In this document: positions 27,901 through 42,900 of the stretch, piece after piece | Layout of the letters: every line of letters begins with the position of its first letter | Position numbering within the stretch: position 1 is the stretch's first letter | Assembly (NCBI GenBank): GCA_038501625.1 | Contig: JAZAYU010000124.1 | Location: 1,488,001 to 1,552,000 of the forward strand | Reading direction: 5' to 3' | Origin: Corbicula japonica | Taxonomy: Eukaryota; Mollusca; Bivalvia; Venerida; Cyrenidae | DNA: 64,000 nucleotides | Program-made: the position numbers and the translations under genes | The notes under the pieces: generated by a model | Databases searched by the model: none | Told to the model about the DNA's origin: nothing | What the model saw: the letters and a program-made list of their open reading frames with translations, nothing else

Positions 27901-30900
27901 AAAATTATTACTACAGAAGAATAAAATATTTATGAAATTATAGTGAATGTAAAGTTACTACATGGAGTGGGGGTGGTGTGATTGATCAGGTATAGTGTAT
28001 GTCTCTATTGTCAATCAGGGTAATGGAATGGAAATGTTAAGTCCTGAGTAAAACATTTTTTTTTTAGTGAAACAATTGTCCTTTTCTTGTGGTGAAAGTA
28101 AAAATTGTTCCAAGTGATATGAAGAAGCACGTGGGAGCTTTTTGCTTTCATCTCGTGATTTAAAAAAAAGGACACTTCTGTGTTTGATGTAGCTGCTTCT
28201 ATTACAATATTAATTTAAGTTCTGTAAAACAATTGTGTTAGTATAAAAATTGTGTGAAGAGTTTGTGCTATACCCATACTGTCCATGCTGAGACGGTAGA
28301 TTAGTGTGTGTAGAACAAGAGACATGGACTGGCACTACACGAGTAGAAGCAATTGTCTGATTGTTGTTGTTGTGATTGTTGTGCACCCAGTACTTGTATT
28401 TCATTTAAGTATTCTTGCAGTCAAAGACACTTTTAATAAAAAAATTGCAGGTGAAACATTCTGACATTTAAAATTTCCAAATATTGAACACTGAATAAAT
28501 TAAATACATGTATTTAACTGGCAGTGTATACTTTTGCTATAACAGAAAATTGCACTGAAATCTGAACGGAGTATGAGGGTTTAGATATCTAAACACAACC
28601 TTGATTTGTGACACTGAAGATGCTCTTACATGCTAAGCTAACAGTTTACTCCATATTCTGGTTTTTAAGCATGTGCCAACAGTGTAGATCCAGATCACCG
28701 AACTAATCCATGCTATCTTATCAGGATCTACACTGTTCACACATGCCATAAAACTGGTATATATGGATTAAAAGGATAAACTCATTTACAGAAGGTGAAG
28801 CAGCTTGAGGAGGAGTTGTCACGGCGACCAGAGCTGGAGGATGAGCTATCTGCCAGTACCAAGTCTGATGTTCAATCCCCGAAGCCTGGCAGCTCTCTGG
28901 AGTTTGATGGAACTTCGGAGCTGAAGCGCGAGAGAGCCGCTCCGCAGATGACTGTAGAGGAAGAGATGAGACAGGCTGCTGATAAAACCAAAGAGGTAGC
29001 CTAGCATTTGTCTTCCTAAAGTGTTGACTCTGTGAAATACATGTATACGGTGAAATTCCTTTTAATCGCTCTTCCCTAATAAACACCCCCATGTTATTTT
29101 TGTAAGGGAAAAAATCTGTTAATCTATATTTAAAATCCAATATCCTTCAGAATACAATATTAAGATAAAATCAATAATATAAATGATAAGTTTCCCCTTT
29201 AAGAAATTTTAACAGCCCCATAGGCATTTAAAAGGAATATTACAGTATGCTTCTGTTTTAAAACGGTATATCTTGTAGAAAATAGAGACAAATACACTGT
29301 TTTACCTAGGAGTCCTTGACATGCAGGGTTTACAGTATTTGCTGTTTGATTAAAATATTTTTTTAAGTATCAAGAGTTGCATAATAAATGGACCATATTC
29401 ATTTACAGACCTGACCGTTATGTTCTACAGGATAAACAATAATATGGTATGACATGTTAAATATTCTCTGATGTTTTAGGAGCTTGTTCGAGAGAAGTTC
29501 ACTTTACAGACTCAGTTGAACGAGCATCTCGTGCAGATCTCCAGTCTCCGGAACCAGCTTGATGACATGAGACATCGTCGAGGTATTGACGTCCCTGAAA
29601 CAGTGAGGACGCTCGAGTTTGAACGAGAAAAATCCCAGGAGAAAGATAAAGAGGTACAGTTGTTACCTTGTACTGTGATGTCATAGAATTATATAAAATA
29701 TAAACGTTACAAGACTTACTGACGTTTGAACTGATGCATTAAAATCTGTATTAAAAGACCATTGCAGTGGTTATCAGTTTTACAAAGTTTTGAATCTCAC
29801 ATACACACATGTTGCAATATTGACAATATTTGACAATAAATGTCTCAAGGAGATATACACATTGTAATTACTTCGCAAGGAAGAGATCATACATCTGAAT
29901 CAAGTCGAGTCAGTCACCGAGATTGCAGATTGTGACTGTTTTATGCAACAGGTGCACACCTAAAACTCGTGATGTTGGAAAATAGGAAACTGCCGCAGTC
30001 ATCTTTAAGAGAAAGAACTTGTTTGTTTCCCATTTTTTAGATACCTTTTTCTATAATGACTACATTCACTCTACGATTCTGTTAAAAAAACTAAACATCT
30101 TGATTTATGGAACACCTCATTGAAGTTGCTGCTGACAACATTTGGTGTTATTACCTGTACAATGATGCAACGTTCACCTGTATATGGGTTGGTTGTGTTG
30201 TTGTTGTAATATTAATAATATGTTATGTTACAGATCGCCGAGCTGAAGCTTCAGATTGAAGAACTTGGTGAGAAGATAGATAACCGAGACCAGCAGATTG
30301 AACAGCTCCGAGACCAGAGGGACCGAGGCAAGATGGCCCGAGGCTCACCCATTGAGGGCATGATTGAGTTTGAGAGTGACAGAGAAATGGAGAAACAAAT
30401 TGAAGCCTTAAAGAAGGAGAATAAACAACTTAGAGTAAGAACCATAGCTTGTTTGTCTTACATGAGTGACCTTTTTGGGAACTTGCAACATTTACCACTA
30501 ATGATTTGGGTACAAGTTTGACACACTGCAGGTTAGTAATTCAGCTGATGTCGAGCTACTAGCTGGGTAGTAATCCAGTAAACAAAGAAGTCAAACTAAC
30601 CCTGTGTTGTTCTGTTTGTTTTTCAGGAGCGTGTGAAGTTGTCAGAGACATCCAGTGTAACAGATATATCAGGATTGTCTCAGAACTTGCTGGAAGAGAA
30701 GAACCAGGAGATAGATCATCTGTCTGAACAGATCCTGAGACTTCAGTCCGACTTCAACGATCTCAAGGCAGAGAAAGGCGTACAGAATCTGGTACATACT
30801 TCCTCTTCCGATAGTGTTTGCTCTGCTTGTTCTTATTCACTCACTCTTTGTTATGCTAATGTTAGAATCAATTCTGTTATTATGGAGTGCCCCATATTGT

Positions 30901-33900
30901 CAGAACTGTGAAAACAGGATACAGATCCATGCATTAAATTTTTTGTTTTCTGATAATAACTTGCATATGGATAGATCTACAGACTTCATAGCACATTTAT
31001 CTTAGTGATGACCCCTGTTGCTTTGAAGGTCAAAGGAAAAGGTGAAGTTGATTTTCAAATTGGTTTTCGATAAAGAACTGAAATATAGGTTGATTTTGGA
31101 ATGTATATTGCTTATGGTTAGTGGACTGGAAATCCACTGTTGATTTGGGGCCAAACCAGCTTAAGGTCATGATCTCCGAGTCCTTCTTTCTGATCAGTTA
31201 TTAGAAAAATGTTTGACAAAAACCCCCAAAATTATCCTATTTGCCGTTGGGGTCACACCATCAAAGGTGAAGGTGAAGGTCACTTTTGATAAAAAAACTT
31301 GTGTCTGAACAGTAACTATAAAACTGTTTGACCTAGACTTCAAACTTGGTGTGTAGATTGGTCATGATCAGTGAAATTTGCAATGGTCATTGACCTTTCC
31401 ACTCTTTTTGTCAATTGAAAAAAAAAGTAATTTATTTATGTTAGACAATACATTAAAAACTTATGTTTGAAACAGCTTTGTCTTATGCATGTTTATTGTA
31501 GCTCTAAATATTGTTATAACTATGATAAATGTACTTTGAAGTCTTTTTTACCATGCATGTATTCCTGTAGTATTATGATTTTTTTCTGGTACGGTCCTAG
31601 CTTTTCATTTAATAACCATATAGTATTCTGTTTACAAGCAGTTCACATGATGATATTCTTCATCAATATTTCTTATTGTTTTATCAGTTTAACTTATTAT
31701 AGGGCACAGTAGAAATTACAGGTGTTTAACTTGGATTTCATACAGTTAATAGAAACCTAACTAGCTGTGGTTGAATTAGAGAATTTCTAGCCTAATTATT
31801 AACATTTTTTACTAGTGTTTTGTAACAGTGTTCACAATCATTAATTTACTAACAAACAGTATGAAGAGATGGAAGAACTACAAGCTGAATTGAAGCATAA
31901 AGATGAGCAGATAGCCGAGGCTCAGTCAGTGAGGGTCTCACAGGCCTTCACTGACCACTCGCTCACACCTGACTCAAGTCTCATGAATGTTGGAGCTTCA
32001 TTCTCGGAGAAGGTAGAACTCACTTAGCACCATTAATTACCATAACTCAATGTCAGCCTTGGACTAGCCTTTATTATTAGGACATGTATCCTATCATCTA
32101 CAGTTCTAAAAGCTGGGCTGAAAATTATAAAACCATTTTCAAATCGCAGTTGGCTGGTGTGTTGATAGGTTGCCATTGCAGCCAATCAGATGTTTGAGAT
32201 TTGAGACTGGTTTGAAGCCTGTTTCCATTTATTGAGTGAATGAATATTTTTCGATGTAGACCCTGTTCAGATTGGATATACAGGCTGATCGAGGTTTACA
32301 CTGATTAAAAAAAATCTGAAGATAGTCCAAGCAGAATACTAGATAATTAATCTTAACAAATTTCATTTAAGGTTTCAAATTCAAGTATTACTCATGCAAG
32401 AAATTAAATATATATTGGTCAGTGTTTGGGCTATGATGCACATTGTTCAGTTTTATCACAAAAAATGAAGCTATGCACGTTTCAGTTACTTTATGGCTTG
32501 CTGCACATTGTTTATTGCATGTATATAAACTGGATTATATGCATGTGAATAGATCATATGTAACTGGATACCAGTATATAGATTGAATTTGTGACTGGAA
32601 TTTAGTTCAAATAAAAGACTGCATTTACTAGACTTGAGATCTGGTGTTTGATGTGTTTTAGATCATGGTTTAGGTTTGCTAGCATTCATAATCACTGCTA
32701 ACTTCACAAATGCCTATAAAAGCTGCAACAAAATAAATAGCATGTCTGTCAGACCTGCAAAGTCACCCACATTTTGGGGGTGCATAATATTAATAAGCAA
32801 TTTTGTCAGACTTCCACACTTTTGTTAACAATCGTTTTTTTGCATTTTGAGAAAATCACCCTTTTTCCATGAAAATAAAAAAAATCCTGACATTTCTGTG
32901 TCTGTGAGTTCTTCACACTGGTGGTTAATCACATTTATGACATGAAAATATTGCATTTTCTACATTATCTGTTCAGGCAAGCATCCAGCAGGAGATGGAA
33001 GAGTCTGTGGCTCGAGGCATGGAGAAGATGGCCAGTCTTGAGTCAGAAGTTACTGCCCTTAGAGCAGCTCTTTATGCTAAGGAGGAACATTTAGTCAACC
33101 TGGAGACAGAGTTATCTACCCTGAAGGAAGATCTTCAAGGAAAGGATGAAATGATCTTGGCTCTTCAAACTAAACCTGTCCAGGTTGGTGTTATCATTAT
33201 ATATACTGATATGATTTTAAGACTGTATATGGGGAACATACATGTTAAATATTGACAAGATAACAAGATTCACATTTTATTTGCATTAAATCACAAGCAA
33301 TCCATGGAAAAATTAATTGACATCTGACAAAGTCAGGACAGTCATACTAACTGATTTCAGTATTTTATTGGAAAGTTGAAATTGTGTCTATAAGCTTTAA
33401 GCATTTATATTTGTAAACTTAATTACCAACATATATAAAAACAAATTAAACATATAGGAATCCACAAGTGATTTTACTTGAGTTTCTGTCAACCATTTTA
33501 TGCTGTCAGAAAATTTGTGTTAAGAATCTGTAGGCTGTTTGGTGTACCATATGTGCGAGTGTAGACAGGTTGACATGTATATTGGTTGTTGTAGGAGGAG
33601 TTGTTGGAAGGTATGCCGGAGGATCCAGGTCTTCTGCAGGCTATGATACAGGAGAAGGAAGACCTCATCACACAGCTCACGGTACAGGTGGACAGTCTAC
33701 AGGCCGAGGTGGATAATCTCTCGGACTTCCAGGTAACAATCCTCTTCCAGTATCATAATGATATACAAAAACCCAGTATCATAAAATTTACACAGAATAC
33801 CTCTCTGACTTCCATGTAACATATCATCCCTCTACCATACCATATATATAAGATACCTCTCTGACTTCCAGGTAACACACTTTTCATTCCTTAACTTGTA

Positions 33901-36900
33901 TCATACAATAATTATACACAAGATACGTTGTTGGCATATTGCAGAATGATTTTTTGTCAAGCCCACTTGCGGTGACCTTGACTTAGTTGTCACCTTTGGC
34001 TGTTTGGTTCATAAATTTGTTTGCGCAATAACTTTGACATGCATTGAGGAATCTTATTTATATTTGGCATGAATGTTTAAATCAGTAAGAAAGAGTGTCA
34101 CATGCACACCCCAGGTTCCCATCTCAAAGGTCATGGTCAGAGATAGGGGTCAAAGGTCTTTTCAGAGCCTGTCTGGACAATAACTGAGATATCTTCTTCA
34201 TATTTGGCATGAATGTTGATGACAGTGAAACAAACACCAGGTTCCCATCTCAAGGTCACACTTGGGTGTCAAAGGTCAGATTTTGTTAGACCCATAACTT
34301 TGGAATGCATACAGCAATTTCGTTTATATTTGGTATACATGTTAACCTCTGTGCCTGTGACATGCGTCTCTTCTGTGGCTTTTCCTGAATGTGTCAACTG
34401 TGTGTTAACATTGCTTTCTTCACAACAGGCTCGGCATGTTGCCAACAAGCATCTAGTTATGATATTTTTAAACAGTCAGTGGTAATAGTAGTTTATCAAA
34501 ACAATCATGATAGAAACAGCCAGTTATTTGTTGTAGCACACAGTTTTAGTATAACAATAAACATCAAACTGCCCATTCATTTATATTAATTAATATTAGT
34601 TTGTTCTGTTCAGTATGGTCAGGCAAAATAATATAATTTCAGAACAAGTTACAGGAAGACTTTGACACAGTTCAAACTATGTTGGAAGAGAAAGACCGAG
34701 AGATAGAATCACTGACCAAGGAACTGACCGACAGATCACCTACCCATTCAGATGAACACTCCCTTGTTGTAAGTAGTTATCATTTACCCTCATTTACACC
34801 ACAAAACTTGATCCCCACAAAATTAAATCATTTTACAGTAATTTTTGTTATTTGACACCCATTTTTTCAGTTTTAGGCAGTCCATTCATAGTTCATAGTG
34901 ATTTTTCAAAGAAATTTATTAACTGAATTTATTAACAGATTAGCAATCTGTAGTCTGCAGATGCTCATGCTATTTGGGTCAATACTGATCACCAAAGAGA
35001 CAGTTCCTGTGCCCAGCACAGGTTGTTAAAAGCTTACAAAAAAAAGGCCTCTAAATATTTTCAGATAAAGCATGAGGTTGAGATAGCTCGATTGAAAAAG
35101 GAGCTTCGGGAGAAGGACAATGTAGTAGAGGAGAAGATGGAGGAAATCGCTGAAATAACTGACAAAGTGGAACTGTTGGAAACTGTAAGTATCATTTCTA
35201 TCTCCTATGAAAAAGTAGGCTTAATGCTAGAATGGTTTGCTGGTTGAGTTGGATGGTTGTGGCACAACACCTAGGTGCAGCACAACTTTACTGTAACCAT
35301 AGCAACTTGTTAAGATCAAAATATATGATTGATGATCATGTATCACATCGTTTAGACGTAACTGTAACCATAACAACGTGTGAAGATCCATGTGTGAGTG
35401 ATGAAAGTATCTGTGTTTAGACCTCTCTTTTTCTGTTAGACATATTACTTATTTTGGCTTGAGATTAGATGACAATAAAAATAAACATAAAGCATTTGAT
35501 GTTTAAAGATAGGTGCTATAAAAATAAACTTAACCCTTTACTCCATGGAATTTGGCTTTTATTCTATGAGTGACTAGTGCAGATCCTTCTATGAGTGACT
35601 AGTGCAGATCCTTCTATGAGTGACCAGTGCAGATCCTTCTATGAGTGACTAGTGCAGATCCAGATCCTTTGGCAAATCACCGCCATCTGATCATGATTTA
35701 CACTGGTTTTTAATTCCCTATTTTATTTCTGACCAAGAAACAAACATTGTTAATCCAGATCATATGGCACAGATGTGCAGGTTGATCTGTATCAACAATA
35801 TTAGTCCAAGTGATAAAGGGCCGTATTTATGGAGTAAAGGAAAAAATAACACATACTACTACTACAAGTTGTATGGTGGTTGAACTTACTATCAAATATG
35901 GCACAGCTTGATGTTCTGCAGAATTTTTGTTGTTTTTCTTTATTATTCTTTTGTAACAGTAAAAAAGTTGAAAAATTAGGAATGTATTAGAAGTATGATC
36001 CAAGTCTACTTGAATAAGTTTTGATTATCTTCTCATAAACAGGATAATTAAATTTTAATTGAAATTCAGAAAACTGTAACAACTTCTGATGCTTTTAATA
36101 TAGGCACCTCAGGAGCCGGTAACAAGTGGCCTTGAGTCAACGGTTTGTAATTTGTCACTTTAAATCCTGGTGCTTTTGGATCAAACATATATATATCTTA
36201 AAATGCTGTGTAGTACAATCTAACCACCTTGCTTAAGAGAAAAAGGCAGTCTGGATAAAAACATCTGAAGTTCCAAAATTGTCACAACTTTGCATTCAAC
36301 AAAATTAATCAATGGCAAACTAGGAAGGTTGTTACCTTGGCAACAGGATAATGTAGCAAGTGCTGCACATGTCCATTTATCTCCCTTTACTGATTTGTAC
36401 AGGCAGATTTCCATCAGCTTGTGTACAACTTAAACTATCTTAAAACTAAATATTGGAAATAGCAGACTTGATTTGAATGAGTCTGTTCATGAGGGTTGCA
36501 TGAAAATGCAACATTGTCATCCTGACATTCTTTTTTTTTTTAAATCTAAGTTATATTTTACAAAATACAGTCGAAACAACTGTTTTTATACATTGTATAG
36601 TCCTTTACTCCATGTATACTCCATTTATCAAATGGTTGACCTGTGCCCAAGGTTATAAAACTGAGCATGGAAACCAGTCTCAAATCTCAAGCATCTGGCG
36701 ACCAGTAGCCATTTCAGCCAGACAGATGCTTGAGATTTGAGACTGGTTTCCAATCTCAGGTTTATAACCTTCAGCCCAGTGTAGATTCAGATCAGCTGGC
36801 ACATCAATTCAATATATGTTCAGAAATAACCCCATGAATTTAAAAGAGCCATCTAATTTGGATCAACACTGTTTGCCAGTGGGCCCATGGAGTAAAGGCA

Positions 36901-39900
36901 TAGTTTTGCTTGGTAACATGAAAATAAAAAGGAACAGCAGTGGGCTTGTGGGCTGTACTAGCTTTTATCAAGTCACGCAGCAATGCACTCTTCTGATTTT
37001 AACCATGCTTCAGTGCAAAGTATAGACATTAATGTTCAATAGAATTATTCTGCCAACCAGCTGTCTCAATTATTTAAAGAAGACCAAGCAGATATAAATC
37101 GGGCAGAAATAACCTTTAAGGGGATCTCTAGTGTTGTTTGTAATCAGTAATCCAAAAATGTTGTCCGTTTGATCAACAAATTTGTTCAAATTAAAAGTAT
37201 TGGATTTTGTTTGTGCAGGGTGTTTCAAATAATGAGTATGTTTTGTTGATCATGTCCCTGTAATTATATTGTAGTTTTAAAATAATCAGTGTATTATCAT
37301 GTCCCTTTATCTCTAACACATATTTACAGTCTTCCAAATTGTTGGCAAATTGTGTGAGTTTGTTACACTGGGGTTTGAGTTTATTTTTCTCCTAATTTCA
37401 CATAACTTATATGGAACTTATATGGGCAAATTTTGGGTCTCAGTTTGGAAGACTATTTGAAATGCTAACAAATTATACATATATTTATGAAGTCACAGAA
37501 GTGGTTTTGGTGCACATTGAATTATGTATGCTTAAACAAGAATACAAATGCTGAAGGTTGTTGACAAAAACATGTAGTTAATAAATAAACAAAGTTAATA
37601 GCAGGATTTAAGTAGCAGTCATTGAAGAGATTTTGAAGATTTTAGTGAATTTACCCATATCTTTGAATCTTAGGCTTACCCATTCTAATAACATGCCAAA
37701 TATCATAGAAAAGTGCTCTGAACAAATGTGATGCCGTTTTTTTCTTTCAGCAATATTTAGTGTAATAGTACAGTACATTTGCGATGCTACTAACAAGCAT
37801 TGGAACATGCAGACTTTTTGTTTAAATCAAATTTTCCATAGAACCGCATTTTGAATTATTTGGTTGTTATACTGCTGGAAACATAAAATGTTGCTGTATT
37901 CAGGAAGCTTTAGGAAAAGGTTTCTTAGAAACTACTTTTTAATATCAATGATATTTTCAGCATATATCTCAGTACAAGACGCAGGTCAAAGGCTACGATG
38001 AAACTGTTCTAACATTGGAGCGAGAGCTGAAGAAAACCAAAAAGCAACTTGACGCTGCTATACAAGGATCTTCTGCTGCTCTTACAGCCGATGAAAAAGA
38101 CAAAATAATTGCTGAAAAGACTCGTGAAATTGAACGTTTGAATGTCGAAGTAGAAGCTGCTATGTTTGGGAGACCACCATCCCCACCTCTTTCTCAAGAT
38201 GAAAAATCACAGCTCATTGCACAACAGAAAGAAGAAATTGATTCCTTAAAACTGCAAGTACAAAAACTTCTTGGAAGGCCACCAACACCACCAGAATCAG
38301 ACGATGAGAAGTCTGCTAAGATAGCTGAACTCAAGAAGCAGATTATCAGCCTGACAACCCAGCTTGAGGCAGCCTCTTTAGGTCAGCCCCCATCGCCACC
38401 AGGTGAGGAAGGTGAAAGCTCCCTCGATGTGGTTCTTAGACTTAGAACTGAAATTGACAATCTGAAACAGCAAATAATGGATGCAAATCTAACAGAAGAT
38501 GATAAATTTGTGTTAATTAGAGATTTGAGATTAGAAAATGAAACTTTAAGAAAGCAGATAGATGCTGCATTGAAAATTAGGCCACCATCTCCACCTCTTG
38601 ATGAAGATGAGAAAACAGAACTAATCAAGGAACAAAAGAAAGAAATTCAGGTTCTCAGGACTGAGTTAGAAACTGTCTCTAAAATTGGTTCTGTTGTTGA
38701 AAGATCTGAAGATGAAAAGGATAACGTGATCATTAAACAAGAAAAAGAAATCATGAAATTAAAGAGACAAGTAGAGGAAGCCTTGCAGATTACACCACCT
38801 CCTCCGCCAGTGGCTGAAGACGAAAAAGAAACGGAAATTATTAGACTTACAACTGAGCTGACCAGAGTAACAGAAGCTGTCAAAAATGGTGAAGAAAGAA
38901 AACTAGTCAAAGAGAAAACTGAAGAATCATTAAAATTGAAAGCTGAGTTGGATAAAGTAAAACAGAAACTAGAAAGTTTAAGTGTCACTTCATTGGAATC
39001 AGTGATAATAGAAAAGGAACAAGAGATTGAAAAGAAAGACAGAGAGTTGAGGAAAGCTAAAGAATCTGTTCAGAAACTTGAGGAAGAATTACAATCAGCA
39101 AAAGAAGTAAGAGCCTATGAAGATGAGATAGAGTTGAAAGAAAAGGAGGATGAAATAGAAGAACTGCAAGCAGAGCTTCAAAATTACAGGAGTAGAACAG
39201 ACAGTATGTTAGCACAAGGTGACCTGGAAATGTCTCTGAATGGTGATGGAGGGAGAAGAGATTCAGCTGAACTGACCAGAAGTTTGTCATTCTTTAAGGA
39301 GCAATACGAAGAAAAATGTGCTGAAAGTAGACAGCTACAAGTTCAGTTAGATTTGGTGAAAGATCAGCTTGAGAAGGCTAGAAGTGATAGACTGGAAGAT
39401 GCTCAGGAGGAGATTGAAATCTTCAAAGCAGAGTTAGAAAGGAAAGTAGAAAGTAAAACTACAGTATTACAAACTGAAAAAGAAACAATAGAAAAAGAAT
39501 TGAAAGAAATAAAACAAGAACTGGTAGTCACCAAAGAGCGTCTTCATCAAACATCTGATGAAAGGGTAAAATCTATAGAAGTAGAGCTTCAATTTACTAA
39601 AGATGAACTGGCTAAAGAAAGAAAAGATAATGTTCAAACAATAAATGATATGGAGAAATTGAGAGAAAGAAAAGAAAAGGAAAGGAGAGGAAGTTTGAAA
39701 ACTATTCAAGAACTTGAACATGATTTAGAAGAAAAGGTAACAAAAGAAAAGGAATTAAATACACAAATAAAGCAGTTGAGTGAAGAATTAGTTCTTATTA
39801 AAAAGCAATATGGAATTGAAGATAAATCAGTAGGTAGTGAATCTAGAACAAGTCCAAAATCAGTTGAACTTCCGTCTCGGGGCTCATTTGAACTTGGAAC

Positions 39901-42900
39901 TGACATTGAAACATTACAGCAGCAAGTTTTACAGTATAAACAACATGCTGATAAAGCCAAAGAAATCTTAGCAGAAAAGCAAAAGTATCAGTCTCAGGTT
40001 GTGAAACTAGAAATACAACAAGAACAATTACAGAAAAAGATGAATAAAGAGGTTGGACAACTGGAAGAGCAACTGAAGGCATATGCTAAACAACCAGACT
40101 TCGATGTGTGGACTCAACTTCATGCTACCCAAGAGCGCCTTGAAAAAACTACTGAAAAGTTACAAGAAACAAATGAAAGATTGAGTGAGACAGAAAGAAA
40201 TCTTCAAAAGATCAGTTCAGAGCTATCTACCAGAGAGGCAGACATGAGAGACTTGCAGCAGGATCTGTGGAAGACATCGGGTCAGCTGTCAGTGACAAGT
40301 GGCAAGCTTCAGGAGACAGAGGAGAAGCTAAGGCAGACTCTAGCCCAGGTGTCGGAACGAGAGGAACAGATACATCAGCTACAGGGAGAACTACAACATG
40401 TACAGCAAGAGGCCGAGCAGGTGAAATTGTTTAATGAAATACATTTTCATTATTGTGTTTGTGCAAAATAATGCCTGTAGCTTATAATAATTGCTAGTAC
40501 AGTGAAGAAAATCAAATAAAGATGCCCGTTGTCTTGTCAAATCTGGCAAATATTCCCTTACTGCTTGTAGACAATCGGAAAATGACATTTGTACTGAATA
40601 TTCAAGTGCAACATACATTTTACATAGCATCATAATTTTATTTAAATACACAGTAATTAGAAATTTATTCACTTAATACTGGCATATATATGTTAGATTT
40701 GACATTTGAACATAATTTAACAAACCTATATATGTATTAGTTGGAAGAAATACAAGCTTAGTGTAGAAGTTCGAAGCCTATAGACCTCACATTTATCACT
40801 GTACGTTGAAACAGTATAAACACTTATAGAAGACATATATGATAGGCTAGTATAAGCAAGATATGTTGTACTTTCATTGTATTTATATGATGTGTATACA
40901 TGTTTGTAGGTTTCTAAGAAGGCAAAGGAGGCCCCGGAGATCAAGCCTGGAGAGCTGGACAAGCTGAGAAAGCAGTTGAAGTCCTCACAGACCGAGGTGG
41001 AGGCCCTGAAGAAGAGCCTGAATGAGGCGGTCGAGATGTCGGAGCAGCAGCTACAGATGGTGGAGAACAAGGACCAGGAATACATCAAGCTGAAGCTAGA
41101 CATACAGCAGACACTGGCTGAGAAAGACAAGACCATCAAAGAACAGAGGAACAAGCTCAAAGGTTTGTTAAACATATCACATAAAAAAGGCAGTGTTGCT
41201 AGCATCAGTGACCCATTCCTATGTAGATATGAGTCTCTCTACCTGTAAGTGAAAATGAAAACAGTTAAAACAGTTATTTTATCACAGCAAGGTATTGAGG
41301 GTCATCCTCTTGAGGATCTGTGCCCAAGGTTATAAAACTGAGCATGGAAACCAGTCTCAAATCTCAAGCATCTGATTGGCTGAAATGGCGACTGGCCGCC
41401 ATTTCAGCCAATCAGATGCTTGAGATTTGAGACTGGTTTCCAATCTCAGCTTTATAACCTTCAGGCCTGTTGTTTAGAATACTAGAGCTTAAGTGTTTAT
41501 GATAAAAAACATGTTAAAATCAGAAAAATGTCTTCAAGTGATATAACCAATCTTCAAACATAGAAAGTTTAAATAATTTTAAAACCTTGACTGAAGATAA
41601 CTTGGTGACCAGTCTCCAATCCTGAGCATTTCTGGTTAAATGAGCTTAGTGTTCAAACTGACCAACCTCAAGCTTGAGTTTTTAAATTAGTCGTAATTCT
41701 GGGTACTTACTTTTTCACATCTGAATTGATAATTATTCTTATATGTAGAAAAAGAACAGGAGGTGACAAAAACCAAACAGGAAGTCAAGGAGAAAGAAAA
41801 GGAGATACAAAAGGTGCGACAGGAAGTTGAGCAGCAGAAGGCAGCAGCAAAGCAACAAGAAGGTTCAGAGTCAGCGGCGGAAGTTGCTGCGCTGAGAGCA
41901 CAGTTACAGGTATGAGCAATGTGTGCAGGCTTTTCTATGTTCTTGTCATTTATTCTCAAGTGTGTTGGTGGATTTAACACTTAACAGAATTTTAGCTCTG
42001 TAGATGTAATGATAGAAGTATATTTTTAAATGGCTTACTTATTGGTTAAGGTAGCACATTTTCTGGAATTTGATGTTTTTGTGGCCTAGCCATTTAAATT
42101 TTTTACTTACTGTTTTATAACTTGGCTTTTGGCTTAGAACCTAATGTTAACATGGCACAAGGGTAGACAGTTTATGATAATGAGGCATATGATGTATGTA
42201 TGTTGCTTTTAACTGTTAAACATGTCTGCACCCTACAGAATCAGGAAGAGGTCATATTGACCTTGGAGTCTAACCTCAGGGAGGCTCGTGCTTCCATCAA
42301 GGATCGTGAGAAAGAAATAGACAACATTCATCAGACTAACAGAAAGGACAAAGACGCTCAGACAGAAACCATTCAGTCCTTGCAAAACCAGATTAGAGAA
42401 TTACAGCATGAACTAGATGAGCTGAGAGCAGCCATTAAGGCTCAAGGTCAAAGGTCAAGGTCACCTGATAGGTTTGGAAGGGAAGAAAGTCCTTATGATC
42501 AGAATGGTCGAGCAGTGTCAGGGAGGGCTGAGGCTGACAGGTCTTACAGTCCAGCAGGCCGTACAAACATTGACCATTCTGATGGTCAGGCACTGGATGA
42601 CCAAGAAGATTCTGGACACCAATCGTTCGGCCAGCAGACCAGAGACCCATTGTATGGCCCTGAAGGTCAAAGTTTATCACCAAGGGATCTCAGAGCTCAT
42701 GTCAGGGATCAGGATGTTGTGGAGGAAATACAGAGAAGTGTAAGAGTCCAGGTGTATAGTACACCATCAGTTAGTGAGCCTGGTAGTGAACATGGAGAAC
42801 AAACCCGACAATCTGGCAGTAGAACAGGTAGTGGGGATCTGACCCACAGGTCACCTAGTGGTAGTAGACCTGGCAGTGGGGGTAGTGGCAGTTCCTCTCA

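Larger units (their letters stand above)
26641..28791. other. Intron: tandem duplication and P1 repeats
   Basis: Contains a two-copy, 76-bp tandem duplication (about 26766-26917), two P1 palindromes (27282-27500, 28645-28776) and AT-rich sequence with no coding evidence. The second P1 copy ends about 15 bp before exon 14. Confidence 0.6.

Noticed and set aside
38383..40082. Several minus-strand open frames opposite exon 24
   Set aside because: Antisense shadows of an E/K-rich coiled coil, giving S/F/L-rich translations with no independent evidence.
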